DNA from: Pezicula radicicola | Taxonomy: Eukaryota; Ascomycota; Leotiomycetes; Helotiales; Dermateaceae | Direction of reading: 5' to 3' | NCBI GenBank assembly: GCA_003008705.1 | Contig: PDUO01000028.1 | Location: 379,214 to 443,213 of the forward strand | DNA: 64,000 nt | Made by a program: the position numbers and the translations under genes | Shown: piece by piece, positions 32,286-46,110 of the stretch | Position numbering within the stretch: position 1 is the first letter of the stretch | How the letters are laid out: each line of letters opens with the position of its first letter | The notes under the pieces: model-generated | Database searches by the model: none | What the model was told of the DNA's origin: nothing | What the model saw: only the letters and a program-made list of their open reading frames with translations

Positions 32286-35200
32286 AGCATTTAGCGAGGG
32301 CGTTATATCCTTTTTATTTCGGAATTGATAGTTATTTATGTTCTATGTTTTTGGGGGGCGGGGCTTTTGTAGTATTACTTACCCAGCGGTACTGGGTTTT
32401 GGAATAGATCCGGGCCATAGAGGTTGGGGTGTAGGGGAAAGTTCTTGGTTTTGGGACTGGGTATCTGGTGTTCATGTGTATTCCATTCCAAATCATGACG
32501 ATCCAACGAATTTCCTTTGTTTACCTTTGTATGTTTCTCTCTTTTTCTTCTCTTTAGACTGTAAAGGAAGTGGTGGCTAGGCGTTCTCTCGTCGAATACC
32601 ATTTGCATATAGACAATTTCCTTTTTTCGCTCCGCGATTACCTAGGAATGTAGGGCACATTCTTGCAATTGGTCGTTCAACACCCAGATACTCAGACACC
32701 TAAGCTCAACATATCACTTTGTTCCTCAACAACACAGAGATATTTGAAGCTTCACTGGTCGGATTCATACGGCAAATACCTATACCGGAGTTCAAAACGA
32801 TAGATGCCGGGCGAGTTCAAGTGCCCGGCCAGTTACAACCCGTACTAGCCGACTAAAAGTGAAGCCTCCTCTTAACAACTCAATTAGCAACTAGGATAGT
32901 TCTTCTACCGGGCATTCGACCAGCAGCATTTGATGTATCAAATAACTAGAGATCTTGCCCTTTACAACATCCAATCATCTCATCTCCACACGAGGAGTCA
33001 CACCGATTCAGTCAGCCCAGCGTGCTGTACATAATAGGATACCAGCAAAATAATTCTGTAGCCCGAATGCAGTCTTTTTCACAAGAGCAAGAAATATCCA
33101 AATCCAATGGTTCAAGAAGGCGAACGGGTATCAGCTCGGGCACCATACACGGTGATGATAGAACCTGGGCCAGCAGCTCCGTCTATATGAGAAAATCGGA
33201 AAGCTGTGGGCACTAGGCAGGCAAATCAGTAGGCGATTTACGAGCAAACAAAGGCTATGATACACAGCTTATCCAATCTCATGATCTAATATCAGATATT
33301 GGATATTGCTAATCCCAGCATCTGAGATTTGCGGCGAGCTGAAAGATTCTACACCTAGCTAGCCATAGGAATTAGGATTTGCCCAAGGCCCGAAATACGT
33401 TACCACTACTGCCGATAAGTAGGAACACAATTCGCCACTATTCTACAAACGAGTAAAAATGAGGAGAGTCTAGAATTTCATCTCTTTTGCTAGATCGGAT
33501 CAAACAACCAATACTCTAAAGACTATCCAATCTAGTGATTCAACGCATGTATGCACAGTACAGTACACCGCTACACTACACCTCCAAAATGACGCATCAT
33601 ACGAGTAAAATTCCCATCCCAGCTTTCCAAGGACCAAAAGACGCACAATGAGCTGTCAAAAAAGACAAGTTATAGTTAATTGCTAAACCTTCAAAAAAAA
33701 GTTCTCCGAAGTTTCTAGAGACTAGAGATCGTGGTGAGATTTGGTTGAATGGATACTACAAAAAAAGGTTATTTAGATATATAGTATCCGAGAGTCGGAA
33801 TATTTGAAAAAAGCTTAAAAACTCTTTTTGTGGGGATCATAAGATGGTATGGTATGGAGTATACCCTAGTGGTATCATAAAGAAAGAGTATTGGCTGTGT
33901 GTTGTGGGTTGATGTTTGCTCAAATAAGCGGTCAGGAGAAAGTGAGGCTGCAAGCGAGGCAAGATAGGGATAGGGATAGGGATATGGATAGAGTTACCGC
34001 AAATGCAAATGTACGTATGGTACGGAACGGAGTACTACTATAATGCGTCTAGGGTTCGCTGCAGCGCAGAAGCCCTTGTGTGTATCCGATATGGAAGGAT
34101 TAGTTTCTTTTCTTTTCTCCTTTTCTTTTTTCGTTCCGTGCCGGAGAGGGGTATGATAATCCGTGCCAACTGATTTTATTCGGGGAGCACGGGAGTGTAA
34201 ATATTAGATGGAGTGGAGCTTTATTGGGGTTGACCGATGATTTATTTTCTTTGTTTATTTTTGGTTTGGATGCGAACTGGTGGGGGTTTGGTTGGGTTGG
34301 GATCGTTTGCTGTCTTTTCTTTTTCTCGCTGACTTCTTTTGAACTGTGTTGGTAATTGTACGAGGGGGATATGCTGTGAATCGGGCGTAGTATTACGGTG
34401 TAAGCACTGAAATGAAGTAATATTATACGAGGTTCTTTGTTTTGATTATTAATTGAGTTTATTTATGATATCTCGGAACTGATTCTTTTGGCCTGGTAAT
34501 TGTAAGAAGAAGTTCCGAGCCTATTGCTTCTCAATGGCGTAACATTCCACAGCGAAGGAGTAATGAAACACGTTTACAAAATACTCAAGGAGAGAGGCAT
34601 TTGAATAATGTGGCTATTTGCTAACTTGTAAGCAACTGTTGTAAGCAAAGCTAAGATTAGAATTCGAATCTGTAAGCTGGTCAGATGTTTAATCATAGAA
34701 GGTGACTTATTATGTGCTCTATTATGTACACATCTGCATATTCTCTGTGTAGAAACATAGCCAAAGCTGACGTAGAAAAGTAATAGTAGAATTGAAACGC
34801 AAAAATCTTGGATTTGTTAGGAGGCTTTTTGATTTTCATAGTAAACAAGATGAGTTAAAAATAATTCATATCTGGTTAATAATATATCTTGTAAGAAATC
34901 TAGACTGCTACATATACTATAAATTATAGAATTTCTTTTGCTTTTACCTTTATACTATTCTACTCAATTGTTAAGTACTTAATAAGATAAGATAGAAATC
35001 TAAATATCTTTATAAACTCAAGATAGTTATAATTATAAGAACAATATAAGTATTCGAGTTAGTAACTAGTGTAATTAAGTTTCTCTATTATATTCTATAA
35101 GAGAGATAAGCTTAGAATATTATAGTAATATAAACTATATATATTCGCAAGCCATTAGTTATTATATATAAAGCCAACTAAATTTGCTTATTAATTTATT

Positions 35201-38200
35201 TGCCAAGAATTGTAAGAAAGAAAGCAGGCTATTAAATAGCTCTTAGCAATCTAATGTAGTTACTATTTGATATCGAGATCCCCTAAGTAAATAGTAAACT
35301 TAGAGAAACATTTTAGCCTTTTTTTAGGCTAAAGACATAAGCACCTACGTCTGAGATCAAACAGGATTCCTTAGTCCATCTTAGCAGGAATTAACTTAAT
35401 GATTTTTCTTTTAACTTGGTTCGTGTAGTAAGACGAACCACCCCCAAGGCTTGTTCTTGATTTCTTGTGTAAACCGCAAACAATGCGGAAATACATAAAG
35501 AGAATATAGTACTAATGCTATGTTAATGTTAAAAAGACAAGCAACGCTATGATCCTTTATAGTTTTATCACTAAGGATTTCTTGAAACCTAACCTTATTT
35601 CTCTCCTATCAAGAACTCTTCGCTGTTAACTCTCTAGTTTCTACGTAGTGAACAAAGCTTTCTGTAGGGGGGTATCTTGGCAGCATCTCACAAACCCCTT
35701 GATATAATAATGCTATTGCCGAGGTGTTAAGCTTAGTAGCCTTGGATCACTTTCACAAGTATCCCGGCTTCTTGGTTGATCCGATAGCTCTGGGCAGCAA
35801 CACATAGCAATATGCAGTCAAATTAGGCTATATTCTGGATATAGAACACGTATGGGTCGCTTCAAGCATTGTTATTTCCATGAGTTGGCGCCGAGGTTCC
35901 AACAATAGCTCATAGGCCGAAATCAAAGTATCCAACATCATTAACCGATATGACCTGACACGGTTACGAAATAATTTCCCCATAATGGACTTTGATTTGT
36001 AAATCTTTCCGCAGTGACTGGAATCCAAAAACATCGCAGCCGCTCGATACGTCGTCGCTTAATCGTACAAATACCCGAGTTTGGCTTGGCTACTACCTAG
36101 CCCATCACAGAATTGAAACGTGCATAAAAGAACTAACAAATTACATTTATTCTCTACGAGCACTCAAGATGTGACTTCGGGAGTTGAATCAGCCTCATCT
36201 TCAAAGATCGTCCCAGTATTCATCACTGTAGCCTCGCGCCAACAGCCTTGCATTAAACGTGCTTCGCAACCAATGACTGGACATAATTAATCAGAAAGGA
36301 AATAGATCGAAAACTTAAAGCAGCGAACGGAAAGATGTAGAGTACTGTAAGGGTGGGTTTATCATTCGTCTAGCTTAGCCTGTATGCCATGCAGCCTTCT
36401 GCACTCAGCCAACTTATGCCAGCAACCCGTTTATCCCTAACTTATTGCATATGCAGCCTGATGTAGGTCAGATGCTCAGCTTCACGGGAAATTTGCTTGA
36501 CGAGATGCATACTCTGGGCCCTGGAGTGGCCTTAGGCTGAAGATAAAACTGTTACACAAATTGATAATACTCATAGTGATGACGTGCGTGATGCTAGTGT
36601 GGAATATGTAATTCGAGGCGAATGCCAACGTTTTTGGCATCATACTGGTTTTCGAAGTTACTCGCAAGGGCTAGTTGCAGCTTGACAGCTTCCTGTAAGG
36701 TAGGTAAATCAGACTTAAATACCGAATAACTGATAAGACTAGACTATGTATAACTGCTAATTCATTGAGAGATAGCTATAGAATTAATGACGCGACTATA
36801 CGGCCATTAGTGTTACTGTGGCTAAATAGAAAAGTAGTACATAAGGGTTATAATTAATGTCGCATTATAGCTTTAACTGGATATAGATAAATTCAGCTCT
36901 GAAGAGAATGCAAGATTATGAAGATAGGCTGTGTATATCAATGTTCTAGGTTGATCTAACTGCTGACAATCTGTCTGACGTTGTGTTACCAGCCCATTCG
37001 GTCTTTACTGTACCTTGAGAATATACGCGAAAAAGTCACTCTAATTATTGTATTTGATATCAAGGCTTCCGGGAACATTACTTGACACTGTATCCTGCGT
37101 AGAGATTAGTGAGCGATGGATATATTCCGAGAATTTTGTGTCAGTTCTCACAAGTAATAGATCTCACTTAGATCTTGAGAATGCTATTTTTAGAAAACCC
37201 TGCGTGGAACGAAATCGCTCCTTGGGCCCTGGATTTGAGAACTGATAAGAGCCTGTAGCCTTGTAGGCTGCAAGGCTAGGTTTACCTAGTTCTTGTTGCA
37301 AGAGTTGAAAACTACTGTTGCTTTTGGGCCTTTAACTTCAACTTCTTGTAGACTCACAAAGGAAATAAATAGCATAGAGCAAATATTTTAGTTGCTGGTA
37401 TGTGCTGCAAAGATTGCAACCATCTCTCTGGGATGCATATCAGATTGCTAGGACACAAAGGCAAAAATGGAAGAAAGCTCAATGGACAATTGGGATTTAT
37501 AGCCATAGTGCAAAGACAAAAACGAGCAAGCAGCTATGGTAGTTTGGAAATCTATCTTGCGTATTAGTGACAATTGAGACTCAACCTTCGAACACAAAGT
37601 TGAGAGTAATCCGGAGGGAGGCGCCAAACAGACAATTAATATGAATATGAAGCGCTTCAAGCCGCAGGTCTAACCATAACGCAATATGTAGTGTTAATGA
37701 TGATTGTAAGGCGAGTTACATGTTCTGGATTGAGTTATATGCTTGCATAAGCGTCATTAAATGAATTTGCCATGTGCTGTTTTACAAATAAACTGCCAAC
37801 AACTGGTACTCCCTTGCAATGGAATTATAAATGCTAATTCAATTTGTAGATTGGAAGCCTACTCGTATTCCCCAAATATCAGAAAAAATTGGTCTATTCC
37901 TAACGAGTAAATTGCCGAAGTTGTAAACTTATCTTATAGCAAGGTATCTGACGATAAAAAAGACCGGAAAAGAAGCCCGCAGTAACGCTGCCCAAAATAT
38001 TATCGTAGGAAAAACGCATCAAGAGGGAAAATCGGACGCAGTTGTTAGAGACCCCTAACTTAAAAGAAAATCGAGATGTCATAAAATCATTAGGCGGCCC
38101 TTCTGGTTAAAAGTATTGGCCGTAAAACGGATTGCTAAAGCAAAATTGCTTAGGCAGACGCATAGAATGCGATAACGTAGTCATGAGATTATAGTTTCTC

Positions 38201-38399
38201 AGATGGTACCAAATCCAGTCAAGGATAAGCGAGGTCAAGCTCCAGGGTTTCCAACCTCAAGACGCTTCATGCCAGCTTTCAAGTAAATAGATAATGATAC
38301 TTCGTAGCGGAGATAAATTTGTCGGAAGACTGGCTGTAATAATCATATAACAATGTTCCATGGTTGAACTTGGTATACGTGAAGTATTTTTTTACTTCT
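32286..38399. other. 6.1-kb gene-empty, AT-rich spacer between modules A and B
   Basis: The first 400 bp look like 3' UTR of the coiled-coil gene. 32.7-34.3 kb is of mixed composition with short repeats such as GATAGG copies near 33964. 34.4-35.4 kb is extremely TA-rich. 35.4-38.3 kb is mixed and TA-rich with frequent stops in all frames. Around 35418-35439 there is a short GGTTCGT / ACGAACC inverted repeat. I see no convincing gene. The most likely content is RIP-mutated transposon remains. Confidence 0.5.
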
Positions 38400-40267
38400 T
38401 CATCTTCGCCTGTCATCCTTGCGTTTGTGATGCTTTTCATGTCCTTGCTTCCCAGACGTTGTGCTTTTTCGCCGTTTCCTGTCACTCTCTTCTTTCAGAA
38501 TTTCCTGCGGCGTTGGCAGTGTGATATCCTCTTGGTCATTATCCTCTTCAATCACCACCTCGTCATTGTTGTCCTTTACTGGACGAGAATAGTTGTCTAC
38601 AATTGGAAGCTGCTGGGTATAGCTAGAGGTTCTATTGTCTGCCGTGGAATAATCATCGTTATAGTCATATTGAGAATCGCTCGGTTGTTGAGAGTAGTCA
38701 AAGTTCTCGACCGGAGCTTGTCCTGTTGGGTTAGAGCTCGAGTATGTTGAGGCGGAGCCCCACCTGCTGTCGGAGCTTGTAGTATACGTATTTTTTGGAG
38801 TACTGTCGCTGGCATGGTTTGAATATGATGCCGGGTCCCCATATGTTGATACAGCATGAGAGTCCCCGACACCTGCAAGGGTATCTGCTTGGGTGCCAGA
38901 AGGCCTTGGGAGTGGATCTTCTATGTCATCGTCATTGTCCACAAAAACTTCTTTCCAGTATCTCCGGAGTAGCTTCCGTGATTCCGAATCTAGATCACCA
39001 ACATCTTTAACTTTAACGTTTGTCTCAACTGTATAGACCTTTCCATAGTGAACTAATGATAATCTTTCATCGATGCGGCCTCCAGGGGATAGCTTGATTC
39101 GTAATGGGATCCTAGCGATTCCCGAAATTGCCTTCGGTTGCGATTTTGCGTAGATCTGCCCATGTTCGGTCAAGTTGATACCTTTTTTCTTGTATCCCCT
39201 TCCATCATATGTTGTCACAGGTAGGCAGCTGCAGCATCGATCACCTTCCCGAACAACGACGAACCTTCGGATTTTGGAATGGACCTTTTCTTTGTAGGCA
39301 ACAATAGTTATATTGCTAAGGAAAGTCCCATTAGGATCGGTCTCTCTGGCTGAGGTACCTTCGGTCCACAGGGTACTGAACACTCTACCCACTTTGAAAA
39401 AAGTCTTCCAGTCAGTGTTCCGGACACGATAGCTTGAATCCAACTCCTCTTTTTGGCCACCTGTACCGGCAATATAACGATGAGAGGATGGGTCAACAAG
39501 TTTCCCCTTGTCCTGATATCGAGTTCTTTCACCATATGACTGAGGGACTGGTTGCCATTGTTCCGCCTGTGGCTGGGTTTCATACACAGCCGATTGTGCC
39601 ACAGATCTAGTTGTTGGCAAGGATTGATATTGAGTGCTATATCCGGCTTCCTGAGTTTGGGGAAATGCTGATGATGCTGTTTTATACGAGTCATCATATT
39701 CCGTCACCGTCAATTTTCTGACATCGTCTGCCAGAGAATCCGGAGGAAATGTTCCCTGAGCTTGTGCCCAACTGGCAGGTCCCGAGTCCCTGTATAGTGT
39801 CCTGCCATAGCCTCTAGTAGATTGCTCTGCTCCCGAAGTATATCGAACTTCGTGTCCACCTGCATCGTAGTATTGCTTGCCCCTTTGAGAATTTGAGTAC
39901 AGTTTCTGACTTTGATGTAACGATGGTCCAGAACGCGGTGTCTCGTATGTACGACTGCTTTGGGTCCCAAGTCAGTTATAAGAATCACTGAAACAGAAGA
40001 CAGGTAAATAACTCACTCTATGGAAGGTTGAGCTGTATATGCAGCAATCTTCGGCTCCGATTCATCGGAATATTGCAACCATGTCCTGCCATCTAGAGTG
40101 ATTGGTTAGTAGAAAAGCAATAATTCATCCTCCATGTAAGCCAAGCCACTCAAGTGACTCAAGTGTCAACAGAGGGGTATAAAGTAGTACTTACCACTGT
40201 CTTGCCAATGATAGTAACGACGCCCGGTCTCGTGCTCAATTATCCAGGGAGAGGCATACGACGACAT
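38400..40267 (-). CDS. DUF6590-domain protein, module B
   Basis: Three exons, 40267-40195, 40092-40017 and 39954-38400, join in phase (donors GTAAGT and GTGAGT; acceptors CTCTAG and AAGCAG) to give 567 residues. Exon 1 encodes MSSYASPWIIEHETGRRYYH, the Trp/aromatic N-terminal motif also seen in module C. A Tyr/Ser/Gln-rich linker follows. The DUF6590 core lies roughly at residues 215-390: FFKVGRVFSTLWTEG, YKEKVHSKIRRFVVVRE, RCCSCLPVTTYDGRGYKK, NLTEHGQIYAK, and KVYTVETNVKVKDVGDLDS. A disordered Ser/Thr/Tyr-rich tail contains QEDITLPTPQEIL and a basic terminus (HEKHHKRKDDRRR). Core and tail motifs match copy A closely. Function is not known to me. The tail suggests, but does not prove, nuclear location. 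It is divergent from coiled-coil gene B. Confidence 0.85.
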
Positions 40268-41080
40268 TGCAGCAACAAAGTAAATCGGCGTACGAGGAGC
40301 AAGTTAACTCGCACTCACCTGTGGGACGTAGGTGCACAACTCTTTATTCGCGATAGGGAGCATGAATGGCCTAGAGGCTCTACTCTTTGAGAGTCCCGGC
40401 ATAGCAACGAACCACATCTCTACGGCTATGCGCGTGTGGGAGAATTGCGGGGATGAATGCTTTGCTTCTCGGTCCATGGAGGTTATAAACGGCGCTGTGA
40501 TGCCATTTCTGGCTCGAATGTGCCTCTCGTGCATTGGCCAGTCCGTGATAGGCTTGATGGCACATGCAAAATGCTGTTGACGACGAATGCAAAGCGGCGG
40601 CAGATGGGCCGACCCTCGAGTCTCCCCACTAAATTTAGTGCGACAAGCGCATGGCCACTCGCTAGAGCACACCGTAATATGTATAAGCACACTCGACGAC
40701 GTCGACGTATGAACAGTCTCGCACTGCGCCCTACGTTCCTTGTGTCACTTTCTACCTTCCTATCAATAGGGGTAGAGTATAGCGGTTGCCTTGATCCTCC
40801 TCCAGGTTCTCAACCTCTCCTACTACTCCTTACCATATCAGCGGGACCGAACCCTGGCTGCAGTTGCAAGCCACTTAGCCACCAATCTCCTAAGACGACA
40901 TAGTCATAATGCCAACTCCAACTGAGGCTCTTTCGCACACAAAGTCGTCCTGGCTGTTGTCTGCCTCTTATATTTAACCCAAAGAAGTACTACCGAATAT
41001 GAAATCTTTTGATATTCTACTCATCACATCTGAATTTCGATGTACAAGTACCTGAGGTGCAGTGGATTTTGGCAATACAG
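40268..41080. promoter_or_regulatory. Shared upstream region of module B
   Basis: About 0.8 kb between the divergent DUF6590 and coiled-coil genes of module B. Composition is ordinary to GC-moderate. Several short frames on both strands look like chance. I could not define promoter elements. Confidence 0.45.
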
Positions 41081-42893
41081 ATGGACCATAGAAGTGTTTC
41101 CTTTTTGGAACTGAAAAACCGTTTATCCACAGGTAAACCTTCCAAGTACGAACTTCCAAAGACCGGCAATATTGCTGGTGCTTGCAGGCTTCACCGGTAC
41201 GGAGAATGTTGATTCGCACCATTGTTCCATCTCCTGTCAAAAACGTCTAATATCGAACTGCAAAAGCCCGGTACTTAAGTCGAACGAGAAGTTGGGCCTC
41301 ATTCAGGATCATGAATTTGCGGATCCTGGTTATGAGCTCAAGACGATGCAGAAAGACAATGATGGGCACTGGAAAGAGCCCTCCTCGCTGGGGAAAGATG
41401 ATTTGCACCCTCAAGATGCATCACAAGATGCAGCTCTCGTCTCGCCACCTCCTAGCATGCTCAACAATATTCAAGGACCTCGGGGGCTGCATTTGAAACC
41501 ATCCCCGTCGAGCATATTTCAACCTCAAGTGGACGTAGATGTCCAGGCAAACAATATACGAGCGCGAGAGAGGGTCGAAATAATGCGTGGCAGGGTGTTT
41601 CGATCGCGGCGTAAAATACAAGATGTGAGGGAGGATGTACGACAACTCCGAGAAAGGCAAAGGGAAGCCAGTGCGGAGTTAATGAAAGCTACATATCAAC
41701 TTATGGCTTTGGACAACGTGCAAAACTTAGACAGCCTTCGACCCTTATTTAAAAAGGCAAGCGACGCGCAGGACGAATTAGGCCCCGTCGAGGAGGAATA
41801 TGACCGCATAGAAAGTCGCCTCAGCTATGAAGAGCAAGAGCTCGAGCAGGAGGAGAAGTTTTTCTACACTCACAACAATATAAGCCTTCGACCACTTCCT
41901 GATGAAGAACTTGAAAGGTCGCTGTCCCCACTTATTAAGCCATACGAACCTGAGGACGAGCCACAAAACGCCAGTCTGGATGATGAGAATGTACAGGCTT
42001 ATCTCCTCCAGATGGCAAAGGCACAAACCTTGAATGATAGTCTTGACAAGATGGAGATGGATTATTATAAAGTCACTGAAGAAGCGCGATTCCGTAGACG
42101 ACATGATCTTGAACTCTCTAGGGAAAGCGCTACTTTCCTCGCTAAATATGACGATTTGCATCAAACAATAACCGACGAACTATATGACGTAGAGGACGAG
42201 TTGTACAACCTTCGAGACCGGTGTCTAGACCTGCATCTCTTTGGTGAAGACGACTACGTGTATACTCGTCGCGATGCGCTTGTTGAAGATATCATGGAAT
42301 CAGTAAACGAAGCGCGTAAACGTTCGCCACTACGCACCGCTGCTCAACGCCATTTACACGAACCCGATTTTTCAGATAAACGCGACTACGTGAACGCGTG
42401 GATGTTGGAAGCGGTTCAGGATTCTACCTTCGAAGCCCACCGCCTGAGAGCCTACATATACTTCGAAGTTGCACATCCACCCCAAAGAAGCGATCAAGGA
42501 AAAGACCAAGAGATTGAGCAAGCGAAAGAATTAAACGAAGATCAGTGGCCGGATCTAGCTATGAGTTTATGGGATAAAGACATGGCAGGCACCAGGACGA
42601 ATGAGATTTACATGCTCAGCCAGATGGACGAAATTACCGGAGGGGCTGAAAAGGATTCTTCGAAAACAACTAAATTAAGAGATGGGAAAAGTTTTGGGAG
42701 TGACAAAAAGGACAGAAGTGTGTACCTTGAAGACGAGGACTTTGTAGATATTGAGACTATCGAAGGTCAGGCCGAGTCTATTATCACTAAGCGATCTGAA
42801 TTCACACCAAATACCACAGAGCGACGGCCATCTAATGATGCCGAGAACATCAGTTCCCCAAACGAGAAATTTCAGGGGTTGCGAAGCACTTGA
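41081..42893 (+). CDS. Coiled-coil protein, module B (partner of DUF6590 gene B)
   Basis: The main exon is 41188-42893. I add exon 1 at 41081-41132, whose donor (GTAAAC) and acceptor (TTGCAG) join in phase across a 55-bp intron, giving 585 residues starting MDHRSVSFLELKNRLSTG. Without it the first in-frame ATG is at 41346. The protein is a clear paralog of the module A partner. It has VQANNIRARERVEIMRGRVF, DAQDELGPVEEEYDRIESRL, LEQEEKFFYTHNNISLRP, the hinge SPLIKPYEPEDEP, LHLFGEDDYVYTRRDALVED, DKRDYVNAWMLEAVQDS, and MSLWDKDMAGTRTNE. The regions between these are heptad-like and strongly charged. No transmembrane segment is seen. The N-terminus and the last 90 residues differ most from copy A. 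Confidence 0.8.
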
Positions 42894-45034
42894 CTTGGAT
42901 TTTATTCGAAGATGCATATTCGAAATGAACGCGGAGTAATAAAGTCACTACTTAGCCCAGAAAACTTTAGGAGGTAGAATCTCAAAACAGGCGGTGCACC
43001 AGAGCTGTGGGCTTACGATTTCATTTGTAGCAATCGGTGTTTCTGTTCCATATTTTTTATTGGTTTCTAGATTTGTAAAATTTGATGAAAATTCTGTTTC
43101 CTTCGCCATTTATTTGAGCATGGATTGGGACATTCAGTATCAGCTAGAGCTAGGTTTTCCTCTTATTTTCGGGGAGGTGATAATACTCTGTGGATCAAGC
43201 TGGAATCTTTGTTCTTTTACAAGTTTTAATTTCATTCTCTTAATGGCAGGCGTGTTTGATACCCATATAAATTTATTAACCTTTAACAATTTCGATGTAT
43301 CGAATTTTTTTTTTTTTTTTGCTTCGAGGCGATGCAACAGAACAGGTAGACATAAAAATTACGCCCGGCTAGTGAGGCTGAGATTCATCAATGGCAAAAT
43401 TATTCCTCTTGATCTGTGGGTCATCTTCACTCGAGTGTTCCAAAGATTCAACTCAGCCCACAAACGATAGAACTTGCTCTGCCTAGTCACATCCGAAAAC
43501 ATAGCCATCAAGTTTTAAGCTTCCAAGATTATACGTCGAATCTCAAATTTAATGTATAAATGTCGATGCACTGCTGAATTCCGTATCCGAACTGTATCTG
43601 CTGACGCATCCCCCGAAGAATAATTTGTAATAGGTACGGTGGCATTTAGTGGAAGGGTTGATAGGTGAACCTTCCTCTACGTCAAGAGCTCGACAAGTTC
43701 AAAACAGCTCTCTCAACATCTACGCAAGGCCTTGGCATCAGAAAACCCCTTATATTATCTATGTGAGGATGACTGGCGACAAGGATATGTGCAGAGTTGT
43801 GCGTGAGGCTAGTAAGACGTCTAAGAAGCATTTTCCTAGAGTCTAGTAGCTGGACTTCTAGCTTGTATAGAGTGCTAGCAATAATACGTATATCTAAGAA
43901 TATTCCAATAATTCTAACGAGTAGCTCTATCTATTAGTGAAGAGTTAGTATTAAATGCCTATTGAATATGGGATTCACCCTAAACAACTAAGAAGTAACT
44001 TCGGCTAAGCGTAGGACTAAGTTGTAGCCGTATATAAGAGTGTTATAACTTTTGTTACATTATTCTAATGAGGGCCTTTAATTAAGTGTATTATAATTTT
44101 AAAAGGCACTGACATTTAGAGAGATACACTTCCTTAGTTTAGCGCGTTTCGCTGTGAGCACTCTTTTCTAGAGAGGCATGTCTATTTATCTTAGTATCCT
44201 TTTCAGTAAGTGCCTACAAAATAACAGGTACCTTTTCTCTAGACACATATTTTTGCACAGATACCAGAGCTAGACATCTATCGGTGAGTTTACCCGTAGA
44301 TCTCCAACTCCTATATATGGCACCTTTGAGATATATCGCCGGAATGGAAGTCACCTCGGATTACCTCGATTTTCCTAATCACTTAAAATAGCTTCGCCAT
44401 TCCCCGTGGGTTTTAAGTGGCTTCCTAATCTGAAAGGCGGCATGGCTTACCCTCTAAGCTGAGAAGGGCCGGCTTAAGTATTGATCTTATTGAAGCCTCA
44501 TCTATTCAACTATAATTACTATGGAATACCTTATATAGGCGGGATGTGATCTCACTATAGAAAAACTGAATACTCTAGAGATTATCCTGCAAATTCCCCT
44601 AGCAATTAGTAGCAGAAACATGGGGGTGTTCCTCAGTTCTTGAAACCCCGTTCCGTACATTTCATGAAATAAACTATCACGTGACCCGAGCCCAACAGTC
44701 AGGCTTGATATAGCATTGTTAAAAGGTATAGCAATATTCTGCTATGAATATTGAACAGATGAATTGCACGTATCGGTCCAGCAGTAGTTACATTTCTTTG
44801 GCCGCACCGAGGACTTAATGAGGTGATTTTGGGGTGTGGGTCAATTTATACTGCTTTGGGAAACCCTGGGCTGATTAACCGCTGGAGTAAGCGCCTGAAT
44901 ACTGAGATACTGTACTCGTAATGTTTCGGCTTCGTCAAGGGGGGTTGGCCATTGACACCTTCTAATAGAGGAGGGGTTGGCACCGTATTAAGGCAGCGCG
45001 ATCACCATTGTCTGCTAAATACATTTTCAGTATC
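42894..45034. other. Intergenic, mostly AT-rich
   Basis: The stretch contains the 3' flank of coiled-coil gene B, including a T14 homopolymer at about 43307-43320. TA-rich relic-like DNA follows from 43480 to 44700, with the BTB gene promoter at about 44700-45034. A 158-codon hydrophobic frame at 42994-43470 lacks an ATG start and recognisable domain, so I do not call it. Confidence 0.45.
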
Positions 45035-46110
45035 ATGGCCCAAGAGTATGTCTTCCCTCTCCCGAAATGGTGACAGGTTTGAACAGAGTACGGTTGCCAT
45101 TGAGACTTCCGCTAATCTTGTATCATAGATTCACCCCAGGATCGACCGGGGCGATAGTTGCTGGGGAAGAAGGCTCCCAAAAGATCTTTTATGTTCGCAA
45201 GGAAATCCTCGAAAAGTCGCCTGTCATAAAAGGATGGATTGAAGAGCCAGATTCTATGCCCGAATCATTGCGAAAGAACGGAGCACTCTGCCTTTCCAGC
45301 TGCAAACCCGACGTTGTCCGCACTCTTATCAGCTATCTGGAAAGAGACGGGACTTCATCCGACGACGATTTTTTAATGAACCGACCATTCTGCAACTACA
45401 CAATCAGGATCCCCTTTTCTATTTCAAAGTCTACAAACTTGCTGGGAGCCTTGCGTGAGTACTCACTGCCTCGCCTTGCACTTATCATTACTGACACTCG
45501 CTTCTCTGGATCCAGAGTTGATGGCCTCTGCGTTGTGACCCTGCGCAAAATCCAGGCCTGCAAATATAACACCGAAACTTTCATTAGCATCGTAATTGAA
45601 GCCGAACGAGGAAAGTTGATCGAAGTTCCACGCTTTCGCGATTGGATGATCACATATGTAACGCAGAATTTTGGGACCCTCAGCGAGTCTAAGCTTCTCC
45701 AAGGCACTATCAAAGAAGGTGGCCAGAACTCATGGATAATCTGCTCGGTTCTCATGTCGTGCTTGAGCCATCTCGGGGCAGAATCTACCCCAAAACGGGC
45801 TCAGAGCGCAAGATCAACTTCGAATCCATTTCCTGCTCCACCTTCATCTTCGAGCCGGTATGCGGGTTTTCAATGCTTTCCAACTCCATCTTATTGGTAA
45901 TAGTAATAGTAATAGAGCAAGTTTCGACTAACGAAATATAGCAGCCCATCTTCAGGCTCATACTCTACCACGCGGCATAGTAGGTCGTATTCAAAGAGTT
46001 TTCAAAAGTCCCCAGACCTAAAAACTAGCTCATACCGTGTTGATAAGAAGTGTGAAGCCAAGAAGAGAAATCTGAACGTTACTATAGAAGATGCAACATT
46101 ATCTGAATGA
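45035..46110 (+). pseudogene. BTB/POZ-domain protein with a one-base frameshift
   Basis: Four exons are visible with good splice sites: 45035-45045, 45129-45454, 45516-45857 and 45942-46110. The N-terminal BTB-like part reads IFYVRKEILEKSPVIKGWIE and LCLSSCKPDVVRTLISYLER. After the T run at 45369-45374 the protein-like sequence continues only in another frame (NQDPLFYFKVYKLAGSL), then VDGLCVVTLRKIQACKY and a Ser/Pro-rich C-terminus ending ATLSE. The summed exon length is one base short of a multiple of three, which fits loss of one T from the T6 run. BTB proteins act as adaptors for Cul3 ligases or as transcription partners. This copy is either a recent pseudogene or contains a sequencing error. 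Confidence 0.7.

Noticed and set aside
33961..34000. GATAGG repeats suggesting a telomere-like sequence
   Set aside because: Only three or so units, and not the fungal TTAGGG unit. A simple microsatellite.
42994..43470. 158-codon hydrophobic frame on the plus strand
   Set aside because: It begins with a non-ATG codon, contains a T14 tract translated as Phe repeats, and lies in the 3' flank of a coiled-coil gene.
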